From a virus, in the IMG/VR virus record IMGVR_UViG_3300025137_000009, positions 1 to 33,497 of that record: a stretch of DNA of 33,497 bases. One strand, given 5' to 3'. Position 1 is the stretch's first letter. Each line of letters starts with the position of its first letter. Shown one piece after another: positions 8,854 through 17,413 of this stretch. The translations under genes and the position numbers were made by a program. The notes under the pieces are model-generated. The model saw nothing but the letters and a program-made list of their open reading frames with translations, was not told the origin of the DNA and did no database searches.

Positions 8854-10020
8854 CTAGCCGAGGATAGTGTGAACAAACTCACCTTTCCAGACTTTAACAC
8901 CGTATACCGCAGTAACTTCGATCAATGACTTGTGGTAGCCACGATAAGTAGATACTTGGAATACTAATCCAGAGTGTGGGTCTTGAACAGTGATTGACTC
9001 AGAAGCCATATCACCACCTAGAGGCATAGCTGGCGCTCGCATAGCTAACTCAACTGCATTCCTGTGGAATACAAAGCTTGGCAAGTAGTTAGCTGCTATT
9101 GCTACAGCGGTGTCATTAGCAACTGCTTCTTTAAGGCCTGCATTCAGTGTAATAGTGCCACCTGATGCATCACTTGTACCAGTTCCAACGATATGGACAT
9201 TACCTGCACCGCCAAACTGAACGGCATCACCAACAAGGATAGTACCAGTACCACCGTTGACTGCGATTGAAGTTGCATCTACCGCATCAGTAACATCAGT
9301 TAAAGGACTACTTCCTAAAGTACCTTTTGTGTGAGTAGAAATGTTGCCTGACTCACGCAAGTTGATACCAGCGATAGGAATTAAGATGCCTTGCTCACGC
9401 AAACTACCAGAGTTAGAGAAACTTTGATCTAACAGTTTTAAGTTAGAGCGCAAGTTAGCACCAGCAGTAGTGTTTAAAACAGCAGCAACATCATTTGTTG
9501 GCATACCATCATCAACAAGGATTCTTCGTGCTTCAAGCAACTCTTCAACGCCTGACTCGTTAGATCCTACAGCAAAAGGAGTTGTTCCAGCCGTACCAGA
9601 TGCAAAATGAGCGCCTTGTTTAAGATTAGTAGCAATCTCAACTTCGATCTCATTAGCAAGAGTACGCATTGCTTGAGTAATTAAGTCGCCATAAACAGAG
9701 GCATATTGACCAGTGTTTTGAAGTTGACGAGTATCTTCACCACCAAGAGGGATTTGAACTCTTCGAGCTTTATCAAGCGTTAAGGTTTTAGAGTCAACAG
9801 TTAAGCTGTTATCAGCTTCCTGCATATCCATACGCTCAACAATGTCTGCCGCTGAAGCTGCTCGCGTGAACGCTGCTTTGATAGTATCGCCTTTAGAAGC
9901 CTGAGATGACTCAGCATTCATAGTGACGGATGGGATGAAACCGTTTAATTCGCGGCCAACGATGTCTGCTGATACATAAATATCATTCGTCAAGGCCGAA
10001 ATGTCTAATTGATCTGCCAT
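8854..10020 (-). CDS. Major capsid protein, P22 coat family
   Basis: A 388-residue protein that opens DISALTNDIYVSADIVGREL and contains KAAFTRAASAADIVERMDMQ and LTLDKARRVQIPLGGEDTRQ, the standard early region of P22 gp5-like coat proteins with the HK97 fold. Residues about 230-315 (IAVNGGTGTILVGDAVQFGG) form a Gly/Thr-rich beta insertion comparable to the insertion domains of this family. A scaffold gene lies directly upstream and no protease gene is present, as usual for P22-type heads, which expel rather than digest the scaffold. Confidence 0.85.
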   Translation of the reverse strand: MADQLDISALTNDIYVSADIVGRELNGFIPSVTMNAESSQASKGDTIKAAFTRAASAADIVERMDMQEADNSLTVDSKTLTLDKARRVQIPLGGEDTRQLQNTGQYASVYGDLITQAMRTLANEIEVEIATNLKQGAHFASGTAGTTPFAVGSNESGVEELLEARRILVDDGMPTNDVAAVLNTTAGANLRSNLKLLDQSFSNSGSLREQGILIPIAGINLRESGNISTHTKGTLGSSPLTDVTDAVDATSIAVNGGTGTILVGDAVQFGGAGNVHIVGTGTSDASGGTITLNAGLKEAVANDTAVAIAANYLPSFVFHRNAVELAMRAPAMPLGGDMASESITVQDPHSGLVFQVSTYRGYHKSLIEVTAVYGVKVWKGEFVHTILG

Positions 10021-10038
10021 TTTTAAATCTCCAAAAGA

Positions 10039-10722
10039 TTATTCAACAATACCGCCAGACTTAATGAACTCCATTTTTTTGGTTGCGTTCATATTTTCAA
10101 AATCTGCACGACTTTTCATTTTGGAAACCTCAGCCCCACTGCTATTTCCACCAGTTGCGCCACCCCCAGCAGCTTTAGATCCGTCAACTAAGAATGGATA
10201 TTCATCCTTAATTGAAGTTGCTAATTCGTTCACGGTGCTAACGGTAAGGTTACCGCTTGCATCCAACACCCTAGTCTCACCATCAACGACAGTTAACCTA
10301 GACTGTAATTGTTCAGTCAACAACTTAGCTCTAGCAGTATCTTTAGTCATCTGACCTGCAAGACTACTAGCTTCAGTCGTTAATTTTTGACGCTGTATGG
10401 TTGATTTAAGATCATTCAACTCTTGTGCTGCTTTCTGCCTCTCCGATTCAGAACTGTTGTACAGTTGCTCAAAGTCGTTGGCTTTTCTCAGCTTTTCAGC
10501 AGTTTCAGCTTTGGCTTTTTCCTCGGCTTCAGTTGCTTTTTGTTGAGCGGTCTTTTTTTCGCCTAACAGTTTGTCAATTTTCTGTTTCAAGCCACTTACA
10601 TCTTCTTGTGGCACACCCTCAACATTTAATGTGTAGCCCGACTCACCCTGTGAGTACAAACCTTGTTGCGATTCATCTAATGTTGAAAATTCTTCTTCAC
10701 TTACTGAGTATTTAATGCTCAT
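10039..10722 (-). CDS. Capsid scaffolding protein
   Basis: A 227-residue, strongly charged protein just before the coat gene. Residues 45-125 form a long predicted coiled coil (KIDKLLGEKKTAQQKATEAE and onward), the C-terminal third has a Gly-rich linker (GGGATGGNSSG near residue 185), and the end is helical with basic residues (ADFENMNATKKMEFIKSGG). A helix-rich body with a basic C-terminal coat-binding helix is the classic scaffold design. It acts inside the procapsid and is absent from the virion. Confidence 0.8.
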   Translation of the reverse strand: MSIKYSVSEEEFSTLDESQQGLYSQGESGYTLNVEGVPQEDVSGLKQKIDKLLGEKKTAQQKATEAEEKAKAETAEKLRKANDFEQLYNSSESERQKAAQELNDLKSTIQRQKLTTEASSLAGQMTKDTARAKLLTEQLQSRLTVVDGETRVLDASGNLTVSTVNELATSIKDEYPFLVDGSKAAGGGATGGNSSGAEVSKMKSRADFENMNATKKMEFIKSGGIVE

Positions 10723-10739
10723 CTATAACCCCTAGTTAT

Positions 10740-10760
10740 AAAAAAGAGTCGCCCTGCGAC
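10740..10760 (-). terminator. Short intrinsic terminator/attenuator between portal and scaffold
   Basis: On the minus strand GTCGC-AGG-GCGAC is followed after two bases by six T residues (10740-10745). The 5-bp stem is short, so partial termination is likely. It would keep portal message separate from, or lower than, scaffold and coat message. Confidence 0.55.
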
Positions 10761-10767
10761 AATTTAG

Positions 10768-12213
10768 TTATATACCATCATCCTCATCTTCTGTCAAAGG
10801 ATTTTCTTCAATTGGTGCAATTTGTTGATTTTCAGGCTCTTCTACATCATTTTCTCCCTCAATATCAGCATCGATGTCCTCATTTAGACGAAGTTCATTT
10901 ACCACGCCCTGAGATCGTGCCAGGTTTTGCATATCCGATTTAGCTAAAATTCCAGCCTCATTAAGTTGCATGGCGGCCATTAACATCTGTGGATCAGCTA
11001 CCTCATCGAAGAACTTAGTAGAGAGGGCAAATTTAGGCATATTGGTAGCGCCCATAAACATTCCGCACCATTCGATGCACTTCTCAACGCCCTCAGAGAC
11101 GTTTCTAGAGATGGTAGACATGATTGAGGTTTCGCCAGCAGCTTCAATTAAACTTTGCGTAGCGGTCTTTGTAGCGGTTAGAGAGATCATTCTAGCGCCT
11201 AGTTTGCGCATCTGATCCTCTTTACGCTCCATTAGGCGGTCTGCTAGTTGATTTTCAGACGCTTGCACGAAAGAAAAGCCGCCTGACTCACCTAAAAAGT
11301 GTCCAGCCATTGACCCTACCGTTATTCCCTCTGGGTTGGCTTCCTGAAACTGTGCCAGAGACATAGACGAACTAACACCAAGGGTAAGTTGACCATGAAC
11401 AAAACAATTTTCTTCAAGGTCAGCAGAATTACGGTAATGAGCAATGTTAATGTTAGCAATATCGCCAAGAGGAGGAATATCCACAGTAGGATCGTTATTT
11501 TCACTTCCAATAATAAATAATGGTATAAACTCAAAAGGCTCTCCATTTGCTTTAGTGGGTATGTACTCTTCAGTTATAGGATCTAGCTCTTGATATAACT
11601 GTTGAGTGTATACACCGTTTCTAAGACGTAAAACTCGATACTGTTTACCTTCTTCATACTCGAATTCATCGTCATTCATGTCATATTTTTCTTGTAAAAC
11701 CGCCAATGTGAGCAGTTTTTGTCCATTTATGACCTCTACACGCCAGTTAATGAAGTTTTCGCAGGTATATCGGTTAATTGTGGCTTTTGGAGACAGTTCA
11801 TTTAGCTCTTCTAGGCTTAAACCTTGAGCAACCTGTGGATAATCGACTAAAAGAGCGTGTCGGCCCTTAGCAATCACCTCGCCAGTAACGTCTTTAGCGA
11901 GAGAAATGAGAGATTCTCCAGCGCCATCGGCATTTTTCTCTAAATATTCGGTTTGTGAGGGTAAATCGAGGTCAGGGGTGTTACGGAATATCGCTCCAGT
12001 AAGCCCTTCTCTCGTTTTACCTGTGAAATTAACGAATACAGCGCGATTTAGGTAGTTACGATACCGATTATCGATGCTTGAAACGCCTTCCATCGGTCGG
12101 AGATAGCGTATATTCTTCTCTTTGATCGCTCGTTGGCCGTCACAGCAGTCTTGGATGGACTGCCATTCTTGGATGAATCTGTCGTATTCTGGGTTTCTGA
12201 GTTCTACAGTCAT
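10768..12213 (-). CDS. Portal protein (DUF4055 type)
   Basis: A 481-residue protein between terL and the scaffold, the fixed portal position. It carries NPEYDRFIQEWQSIQDCCDG near the start, YLNRAVFVNFTGKTREGLTG at about residue 55, a middle with IPLFIIGSENND and IAHYRNSADLEENCFVHGQ, and an acidic C-terminal tail (EGENDVEEPENQQ). These match the DUF4055 portal group that forms the dodecameric DNA channel at one capsid vertex. Its ATG is two bases from the terL stop, so the two are translated together. Confidence 0.8.
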   Translation of the reverse strand: MTVELRNPEYDRFIQEWQSIQDCCDGQRAIKEKNIRYLRPMEGVSSIDNRYRNYLNRAVFVNFTGKTREGLTGAIFRNTPDLDLPSQTEYLEKNADGAGESLISLAKDVTGEVIAKGRHALLVDYPQVAQGLSLEELNELSPKATINRYTCENFINWRVEVINGQKLLTLAVLQEKYDMNDDEFEYEEGKQYRVLRLRNGVYTQQLYQELDPITEEYIPTKANGEPFEFIPLFIIGSENNDPTVDIPPLGDIANINIAHYRNSADLEENCFVHGQLTLGVSSSMSLAQFQEANPEGITVGSMAGHFLGESGGFSFVQASENQLADRLMERKEDQMRKLGARMISLTATKTATQSLIEAAGETSIMSTISRNVSEGVEKCIEWCGMFMGATNMPKFALSTKFFDEVADPQMLMAAMQLNEAGILAKSDMQNLARSQGVVNELRLNEDIDADIEGENDVEEPENQQIAPIEENPLTEDEDDGI

Positions 12214-12215
12214 AA

Positions 12216-13454
12216 TTAGATCGCAAATTTGAACGGCACAGCCGCTATGGGTTTAATGATGGGTAATTCAAAGGCAATAGGATAGGTTGCGGCATCGATT
12301 AAGTGATCTAAACCACTCGTTTTATCAGGCATACCGTTATTATCGTAGGTTAATTGCTCTAGGTTGCTCGCTAGTTCCGGGCATTTCTCTGAATTTACCA
12401 TGACTTGATGGGATTCAAAGGCTGCATTAGCGGCCATGACCCTATCTTTGATAAATGGGTTCTTTCTAGGGGCGCGACACTCGAATCCTGCCGACTCCAA
12501 GAGTGTTATATCGGAGATACTGGCATTCACCGTCTTACGAGATGCGCCAGAGGCATCAGGGTAGATGCAAATATTGTGGTTAGGGTATTTAGTTTTGAGT
12601 GTATGGATCATATTGGGGGTGTCGTATATCCCCGTCAGTTCTTTAACTGCGTGATAAACGCCTTCACGATAGACGAATACCACAGCGGACATATTGGTTA
12701 CGTTAAAGTCCATCCCTACCATAAGGAAGTCAAAAGGTGTAACTTTCTCTTCAGATTGGTTAGTGTCTCGATTATATCCATTGTAAACAGTGCCTTGGGT
12801 TAAGTTAACGAACTCACCATTCAGATAGGCATTTAGAAGGTTACTAGGATAGATAGCCTTTAAGTTGTCCACATAATCCTCTGGAAGGTGTGGATTAGAC
12901 TCCGTAGGTGCTTGAATTAGCTCAAATCCTGGTTGTGGATTCTTCTTCCACGTTTTATAGACAAACTTAAAGCCTTCAGGCGTAGTGGTTACTCCGATGG
13001 TGTTCTTCTCACCGTTAGGTTTGATTTCCCTGTTCCGGGCGACTATAGCCCTGAATGCCTGTGCAGCTATCGGTTCTTTCAGGGTGTCTAATTCGTCTAT
13101 ATCCGCATCAGCGTGGGCATAACCGATGATTCGATTCACATCATCCATTGAGCGGAAGATGATTTGTCCATAAGCCCCTAGATCGATGTAATTAAGGGGT
13201 GACTTGTGGAGTTTATAGGGGATGTTTAATTCTGTGAGTATCTCTTCAAATCGAGGCCAGGCAATCATTCTGATTAAATCGTAGGTCGGCTCATAGAAAC
13301 CCCTGTTAGTAGTGGGATTCCTTAACTTCCCGATGATGCATCTTTGTACAGCGGCCTCAGTCTTACCCGCACCGAAACCTGCAACTAACGCTGGGAACTT
13401 GGCCGTAGAGTTGATATACTCGAACTGAGGTTTTGTGGGGTTTAATCTAGCCAA
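12216..13454 (-). CDS. terL: Terminase large subunit
   Basis: An ATP-driven DNA packaging motor and nuclease. The frame is open to 13469, but a TTG at 13454 preceded by GGGAG and a 7-8 base spacer is the better start, giving 412 residues. Visible motifs: Walker A GFGAGKTEA near residue 26, Walker B/coupling DADIDELD near 116, and nuclease acidic residues in MVGMDFNV (about 245), IYPDASG (about 300) and GLDHLIDAATYP (about 385). The TTG start and leader are shared almost base for base with the lysozyme gene, which is unusual. Confidence 0.92.
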   Translation of the reverse strand: MARLNPTKPQFEYINSTAKFPALVAGFGAGKTEAAVQRCIIGKLRNPTTNRGFYEPTYDLIRMIAWPRFEEILTELNIPYKLHKSPLNYIDLGAYGQIIFRSMDDVNRIIGYAHADADIDELDTLKEPIAAQAFRAIVARNREIKPNGEKNTIGVTTTPEGFKFVYKTWKKNPQPGFELIQAPTESNPHLPEDYVDNLKAIYPSNLLNAYLNGEFVNLTQGTVYNGYNRDTNQSEEKVTPFDFLMVGMDFNVTNMSAVVFVYREGVYHAVKELTGIYDTPNMIHTLKTKYPNHNICIYPDASGASRKTVNASISDITLLESAGFECRAPRKNPFIKDRVMAANAAFESHQVMVNSEKCPELASNLEQLTYDNNGMPDKTSGLDHLIDAATYPIAFELPIIKPIAAVPFKFAI

Positions 13455-13473
13455 GGAAAAAGCTCCCAAAAAT
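13451..13473 (+). repeat. Dispersed 22-bp repeat, copy A
   Basis: CCAAGGAAAAAGCTCCCAAA lies across the ribosome site and TTG start of terL. It matches the tandem copies at 17942-18007 and the lysozyme-start copy at 26008, all in the same orientation. Confidence 0.7.
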
Positions 13474-13487
13474 ACCGCGAAGCGGTA
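13473..13487 (-). terminator. Hairpin with T-tract between terS and terL
   Basis: TACCGC-TTC-GCGGTA (minus strand) followed by five T residues fills the gap between the terminase genes. It looks like a weak intrinsic terminator or attenuator that would limit terL relative to terS. Confidence 0.5.
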
Positions 13488-13492
13488 AAATT

Positions 13493-13849
13493 TTAAATTG
13501 TACCATCAGGGTTTACGATTTCGATAGATATAGGCTCTACCCTAGACAATTGATCCACATCAACACGATCAGTCTGTCCAAGTAGCTGCTTACCAAGCCA
13601 GATAGCCATTTGGGTGTTACCATCCATCGCTAATTCTAACTGTCGTCTACGCAACCCCTTAATAGCCTCAAAGCGACCTCTATCAACCGCTATTTTAAAT
13701 TCGGGGTCGTCACGATAACGATCATTCATCGTAGTCTCAGAACAGTTAAAGAACTTAGCTAAGTCTACAAAGGAGCAATGAGTCTTTGATAGCTCATATA
13801 ACTCATCATAATCAAACTCTAGTTTCGGTCTTCCTCTCTGCATAGTCAT
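13493..13849 (-). CDS. terS: Terminase small subunit
   Basis: A 118-residue DNA-recognition subunit directly before terL. It opens RGRPKLEFDYDELYELSKTH and has a helix-turn-helix at about residues 27-48 (FVDLAKFFNCSETTMNDRY) followed by DDPEFKIAVDRGRFEAIKG and LRRRQLELAMDGNTQMAIW, the oligomerisation region found in this group. It should bind the packaging site, often located in or near its own gene. A second ATG two codons in is an alternative start; neither has a strong ribosome site. Confidence 0.85.
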   Translation of the reverse strand: MTMQRGRPKLEFDYDELYELSKTHCSFVDLAKFFNCSETTMNDRYRDDPEFKIAVDRGRFEAIKGLRRRQLELAMDGNTQMAIWLGKQLLGQTDRVDVDQLSRVEPISIEIVNPDGTI

Positions 13850-14102
13850 TTATCCAATAAAAAATTATGAGGTGTATTCCTCGCGGCATTTATCGATTTT
13901 GATTCTGGTGACCCCCCCGGTAAACATATGCTGGGACCTCCCAAAATTGCGCGTATGCGATTTTATCGATAATCCTTGCGCCCGGCACAGACTTTCCTGG
14001 TTGCTTGTACGCGCTTATTTAGGGGCATTACAAAGCACCGCGACAAATAATATATTTATCATTTTGGATTGTAGTTCTTAATTGAAATAAAAACAAGCGG
14101 AC
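13850..14102. other. Intergenic region before the late operon
   Basis: This gap has no convincing gene. It must contain the leftward late promoter, but I see no clear -35/-10 pair; the AT-rich stretch at 14046-14060 (minus strand TATATTATTT) is the best -10 candidate. It also holds repeat copy B, a TGTACGCGC motif at 14006, two GCGCGTA-like motifs and a run of seven C at 13913-13919. A 69-codon plus-strand frame here has no ribosome site and looks spurious. Confidence 0.5.
13936..13948 (+). repeat. Dispersed 22-bp repeat, partial copy B
   Basis: ACCTCCCAAAATT repeats the right half of the dispersed motif about 90 bases upstream of terS. The left half (CTGGG) differs, so this may be a degenerate copy or chance. 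Confidence 0.4.
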
Positions 14103-14128
14103 AAAAAAAGACCAGCGATTAGCTGGCC
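14103..14128 (-). terminator. Intrinsic terminator of the leftward small-gene operon
   Basis: On the minus strand GGCCAGC-TAATC-GCTGGTC forms a 7-bp stem (one G-T pair) followed by seven T residues (14103-14109). It lies about 50 bases after the last small gene and separates that operon from the terminase and structural genes. Confidence 0.8.
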
Positions 14129-14178
14129 TGAAGTGTATTACTATATAGGGGAATAGGTAATAAACCCCAAAAGGTAGG

Positions 14179-14421
14179 TTAAATAATAAGCTTATTACAA
14201 TCCTTGGCTATAACAGTACAAAGCTTAAGCGCGTTAAAGAAATCCCTTTTGGTGCTATAGGATGCTATAGATTCCATACGGCTATTAGTCTTAAGCACTA
14301 GCCAATAGCAACGGCCCTGCTGTTTAAATTGGTAATGATCTTCGTTGGCATCCTTTAGGCTGTAGAAATTAAGACTACTAACCAATTGCTGACAGTCATC
14401 CAAAGTGATTCGCTTACTCAT
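14179..14421 (-). CDS. Small hypothetical protein, last of leftward small-gene operon
   Basis: The frame is open upstream to 14448, but the ATG at 14421 (or 14424) overlaps the stop of the preceding gene and has GGTG just upstream, giving 80 residues. The protein starts MSKRITLDDCQQLV and has CYWLVLKTNSRMESIASYST in the middle, suggesting a small alpha-beta fold. No family recognised. Last gene before the terminator at 14103. Confidence 0.6.
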   Translation of the reverse strand: MSKRITLDDCQQLVSSLNFYSLKDANEDHYQFKQQGRCYWLVLKTNSRMESIASYSTKRDFFNALKLCTVIAKDCNKLII

Positions 14422-14569
14422 CATGATCACCAATGGCGACCATTTCACGCAATCTTTCTATAACTTCAGCAGATGAGTAATCTTTGTTAATTGCATCATC
14501 ACCAAAAGCTAACTCAAAAACGTCCTCTAAAAATTCCATCAATTGGATTTGATTATTAAAGATAAGCAT
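14414..14569 (-). CDS. Small acidic hypothetical protein
   Basis: A 51-codon gene with the operon's standard ribosome site (AAGGGGAATAAA then ATG). The product opens MLIFNNQIQLMEFLEDVFEL and ends AIGDHDE. It is acidic and helical, and its end overlaps the next start by 8 bases. Function unknown; small acidic early proteins are often inhibitors of host enzymes, but nothing here shows that. Confidence 0.6.
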   Translation of the reverse strand: MLIFNNQIQLMEFLEDVFELAFGDDAINKDYSSAEVIERLREMVAIGDHDE

Positions 14570-14579
14570 TTTATTCCCC

Positions 14580-15443
14580 TTATTGTATAACGGTTGATTG
14601 ATTGAGATAACCTTTTAATTCTTCAATGGTCGTCTGATTAAAGAAAAAATTATTTCTTTTTTCATCTTCAGCGCGATCACTTTTGTTTGATCCTTTTCGT
14701 TTAAGAGTACCAATAGATCCAGCCTTATCTAAAAAACGATAGTCGTCTTTGTCCATATCAACCAATGGAATTAGATTTAAATCGGTCGGCCTTTTATATT
14801 CGCTTTTGCATTCTTTAGTATTAATCGCTAATACTGTATTCATATTATTATTAATTGCTTTAGCTGTTTGTTTGATTGTGCGCGTATTGTTAGCCGATCC
14901 GCTGAAGGTTAGATGATAATTTTTAAGCTTATTATTTTTTACGCGGAAAAAGATTTTAGAATAATCATAAAATTTTATGTGACTATGCATCGCTATAACA
15001 GAATACCAATTGATATCACTTGTTCCATTCAAGCGTACGCGCAATTGATCGCCATGCTTTTTATAATGCCTTTCTAATTCGCGTGATAATTCTTTTTCAA
15101 AGGCTTCACGATCTAAAGCGAAAAGAATTGTTCTTTTTATTTTCGCATTGTCGCCAGTCTTCATACCTAGTTGACCTGATCCCTCTAAACAATCTTTTTC
15201 GCATCCGAAAAGTTCGGCAGCGGGGCATATTGTTTCAGTGGTTATCATGTTACTTGGCTTTAAATAAAGGATTGCTACTTTATAGCCTTCTCCTTTTTCA
15301 AGCTTGGCCGATGGATCAATATTCGTTAATGGCGTATTGACTTTGGTTAAATACCGCCAATTTTGAAAAGCCCAATTTTTGGCATCTTCATTTATTGCGT
15401 CACTTTTTACTAATTGAAAAGCATTCATATTTTCTAATTTCAT
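14580..15443 (-). CDS. Gp88-like conserved phage protein
   Basis: A 287-residue protein resembling the Gene product 88 family found in many phages. Matching landmarks are VAILYLKPSNM near residue 54, the cysteine cluster CPAAELFGCEKDCLEGSGQ at about 73-91, RLNGTSDINW near 137, FYDYSKIFF near 158, NYHLTFSGS near 175 and YRFLDKAGSIGTLKRKG near 236. The three spaced cysteines suggest a metal or Fe-S site. Biochemical role unknown. It is the largest gene of the leftward small-gene operon and has its AAAAGGGGATCAAA ribosome site. Confidence 0.7.
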   Translation of the reverse strand: MKLENMNAFQLVKSDAINEDAKNWAFQNWRYLTKVNTPLTNIDPSAKLEKGEGYKVAILYLKPSNMITTETICPAAELFGCEKDCLEGSGQLGMKTGDNAKIKRTILFALDREAFEKELSRELERHYKKHGDQLRVRLNGTSDINWYSVIAMHSHIKFYDYSKIFFRVKNNKLKNYHLTFSGSANNTRTIKQTAKAINNNMNTVLAINTKECKSEYKRPTDLNLIPLVDMDKDDYRFLDKAGSIGTLKRKGSNKSDRAEDEKRNNFFFNQTTIEELKGYLNQSTVIQ

Positions 15444-15455
15444 TTTGATCCCCTT

Positions 15456-15737
15456 TTAATGATGAATGTAAACGTCAAAGTATTGCGCGTATTTTTTCGG
15501 GCAATGTTGCGTTTTTACTTTATGGATATTGTTATAACCTTTTCGGCCTTTTTGTCTCACGGTGAAGGCTGAATTAGTATGCTCAAGAATTGGATTTAAA
15601 AAGCGAATGACATCCCTTATCTTTTTAATATCATTTTGCGCGTCTTCATATTGATCCGCGTCAAAAGATCCAATATATGAGGGGCTGAACCTTGTACCTC
15701 GTTTTTTAATTACCTCAAGTTTCAATTGTTCTATCAT
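15456..15737 (-). CDS. Hypothetical basic protein
   Basis: A 93-residue protein, basic, with a predicted helix at about 30-48 (YEDAQNDIKKIRDVIRFLN) and a lysine/arginine patch (RQKGRKGYNNIHKVKTQH). Ribosome site AAAAGGGGATAAAA. The end, AQYFDVYIHH, is strand-like. Nucleic-acid binding is possible from charge alone. No family recognised. Confidence 0.6.
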   Translation of the reverse strand: MIEQLKLEVIKKRGTRFSPSYIGSFDADQYEDAQNDIKKIRDVIRFLNPILEHTNSAFTVRQKGRKGYNNIHKVKTQHCPKKYAQYFDVYIHH

Positions 15738-15739
15738 TT

Positions 15740-16288
15740 TTATCCCCTTTTATATTTACTAATAAAATTTTCTAGTGCTTCCATGCTTTCAGTTAAGCCA
15801 AGATCAATCGGCATAACTTCGCCAGTTAAATTTTTATTTTTCTTTGATTTATGTAAGTCGTTATACCAGCCAGTTATATTATATTTTTTATCGATTTCTT
15901 CCAAAATCTCACAAATAGAATTGACGTTAATTTTCCAATCGTTAGGTTCTTCGCCACAATGAATAATTAATTTTTCACCATCCCGAAAAAAACTATTAGC
16001 ACCGTCTTTAATTTGATTTATGTCAAATATAGCGTTCTTTAGATATTCGCCCAGACCATGAATATCACAAGGCATACGATCATAATTTAGCGGAAAATTT
16101 TTATTTTTTCCCGGCTCAATATAGATTCCACGATCGGTTAAATGTTCTTGATGAAGATAGCCGTCTAAATCATTACAACGGCATTCAAGCGAATCCTTGC
16201 AAGCTATATAATCCTCGGCTGTTGGAAAAATGCCGATTAAAGTTTGATGATAAGGTTTAGAAAATTCTTTTGCATAAATGAAAATCAT
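15740..16288 (-). CDS. Hypothetical early protein
   Basis: A 182-residue protein with no family I recognise. It opens MIFIYAKEFSKPYHQTLIG, has a Cys-containing segment (CKDSLECRCNDLDGY, about 30-44) and an acidic C-terminal half. It follows a hairpin (16326-16349) and has an AAAGGGAG ribosome site 9 bases before ATG. The context of short early genes suggests a host-takeover or anti-defence role, which is inference only. Confidence 0.6.
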   Translation of the reverse strand: MIFIYAKEFSKPYHQTLIGIFPTAEDYIACKDSLECRCNDLDGYLHQEHLTDRGIYIEPGKNKNFPLNYDRMPCDIHGLGEYLKNAIFDINQIKDGANSFFRDGEKLIIHCGEEPNDWKINVNSICEILEEIDKKYNITGWYNDLHKSKKNKNLTGEVMPIDLGLTESMEALENFISKYKRG

Positions 16289-16325
16289 TTTTTGGTGCTC
16301 CCTTTAAAGTTAAGTTAAAACATAG

Positions 16326-16349
16326 AAGCCGACTATTGCTAATCGGCTT
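16326..16349 (-). terminator. Hairpin inside the leftward small-gene operon
   Basis: A perfect 7-bp stem AAGCCGA/TCGGCTT with a 10-base loop follows the 58-codon gene. The minus strand continues CTATGTTTT, so the T-tract is poor. Likely an attenuator or processing site rather than a full stop. Confidence 0.5.
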
Positions 16350-16357
16350 TATATCTT

Positions 16358-16534
16358 TTAACTGTATTCTTTTAATGACTGTTCAAGCTTTTCAATTTGA
16401 GCAGTTCTTTTATTAATATAATTTTGCGCGTTTGCTTCTACACTTTTCCAATGTAAAAGATTAGACCTTAATTCCCTTAATTCATGCCTTATCAATCGCG
16501 GATCAATTGTCTTAATTGGATTATCAAATTTCAT
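16358..16534 (-). CDS. Small coiled-coil protein
   Basis: The open frame reaches 16585, but the ATG at 16534 has the operon's AAAAAGGGGAAAAAA leader, giving 58 residues. Most of the protein is one predicted helix or coiled coil (LIRHELRELRSNLLHWKSVE then RTAQIEKLEQSLKEYS). No family recognised. The 144-base gap before it has a direct repeat of ACCGCTAAAA-type sequence near 16622-16640 and no clear promoter. Confidence 0.6.
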   Translation of the reverse strand: MKFDNPIKTIDPRLIRHELRELRSNLLHWKSVEANAQNYINKRTAQIEKLEQSLKEYS

Positions 16535-16678
16535 TTTTTTCCCCTTTTTGATTGTTGAAATAGGCCGTTTTTGTGTTGTTAGCAAGTGAACAGCCTTGAT
16601 TTTTTTATTTAACGCAACGTACGAGCGCGGTTTTTAGCGGTTTTTTTGATTTTTCCGATGGCTGCGATCAGTCATCTT

Positions 16679-17182
16679 TTAGCTAAAGGTTCTTTTGTAA
16701 ATTGGAAAAGCTTCATTAAAAGGAAGGCTGTTAAGAACTATAAAACCTCTCGGTTCGTAAATATCCCGCGTTTTTTGTATCAATCTGGCTGTTGGATCAT
16801 CTTCTATAACGTACAGTTCATTATCTACGACTAAGCATACTTTCTTTTTCAAATTCTTTTTTAGTAATCTTTTTATTTCATAATCTTCAATCAAATCCTG
16901 AACTAAACCCTCTAGACAGACATCAAGTTCAAGATCTTCATCATTTAATTTAGCTGGTATCTTTGGCAATGTTTTACAATAAGATTCAAGCTTTTTTAAA
17001 TCTTGATTCATTTCATCACTAGAAATGCTTTTTTTGCTTGGCCGATATTCATCGCATCCACCGTGTCCCCTATTACTAACAATCATTCTGGACTGGCCGT
17101 CAATGTATAAAGTACATTGAAAACATAATGTTTCTTCGCTTGCAAAATCGCATACATTTAAATTTTTAATTTCTAGTTTCAT
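16679..17182 (-). CDS. Conserved phage hypothetical protein
   Basis: A 167-residue protein. It begins MKLEIKNLNVCDFASEETLC and has IVSNRGHGGCDEYRP near residue 33, a pattern I associate with a widespread phage family of unknown function. The middle (about 50-110) is acidic and helical; the end holds VCLVVDNELYVIEDD and a basic C-terminus. Ribosome site AAAGGGGAATAAA. No catalytic motif seen. Confidence 0.65.
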   Translation of the reverse strand: MKLEIKNLNVCDFASEETLCFQCTLYIDGQSRMIVSNRGHGGCDEYRPSKKSISSDEMNQDLKKLESYCKTLPKIPAKLNDEDLELDVCLEGLVQDLIEDYEIKRLLKKNLKKKVCLVVDNELYVIEDDPTARLIQKTRDIYEPRGFIVLNSLPFNEAFPIYKRTFS

Positions 17183-17193
17183 TTTATTCCCCT

Positions 17194-17361
17194 TTAATTA
17201 TTAATTTGATTACTTAAAAAACTAATTCCTACAATGCTGGCCATAACCAGTAAAATAATATTTTCTGAAATTGTCACGCCATCAATCAGCGCAAAATAAA
17301 CAATAAAGCCATAAAAAAATATCATTATAAAAAATAAAACGCTTTGTATGTATTTATCCAT
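17194..17361 (-). CDS. Small inner-membrane protein with two membrane segments
   Basis: A 55-codon gene with AAAGGGAAGCAAGAA before its ATG. Two hydrophobic segments are clear: residues 7-26 (SVLFFIMIFFYGFIVYFALI) and about 34-49 (IILLVMASIVGISFL), joined by a short acidic loop. It probably sits in the host inner membrane. Early membrane proteins like this may exclude superinfection or alter the envelope; no direct evidence. Confidence 0.6.
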   Translation of the reverse strand: MDKYIQSVLFFIMIFFYGFIVYFALIDGVTISENIILLVMASIVGISFLSNQINN

Positions 17362-17413
17362 TTCTTGCTTCCCTTTGATTTGTATAGATTTTTTTTTGTC
17401 GTCTGAAGAATTT

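Noticed and set aside
13872-14081. 69-codon plus-strand frame in the gap before terS
   Set aside because: No ribosome site, shares the region with control elements, and its composition is not protein-like.
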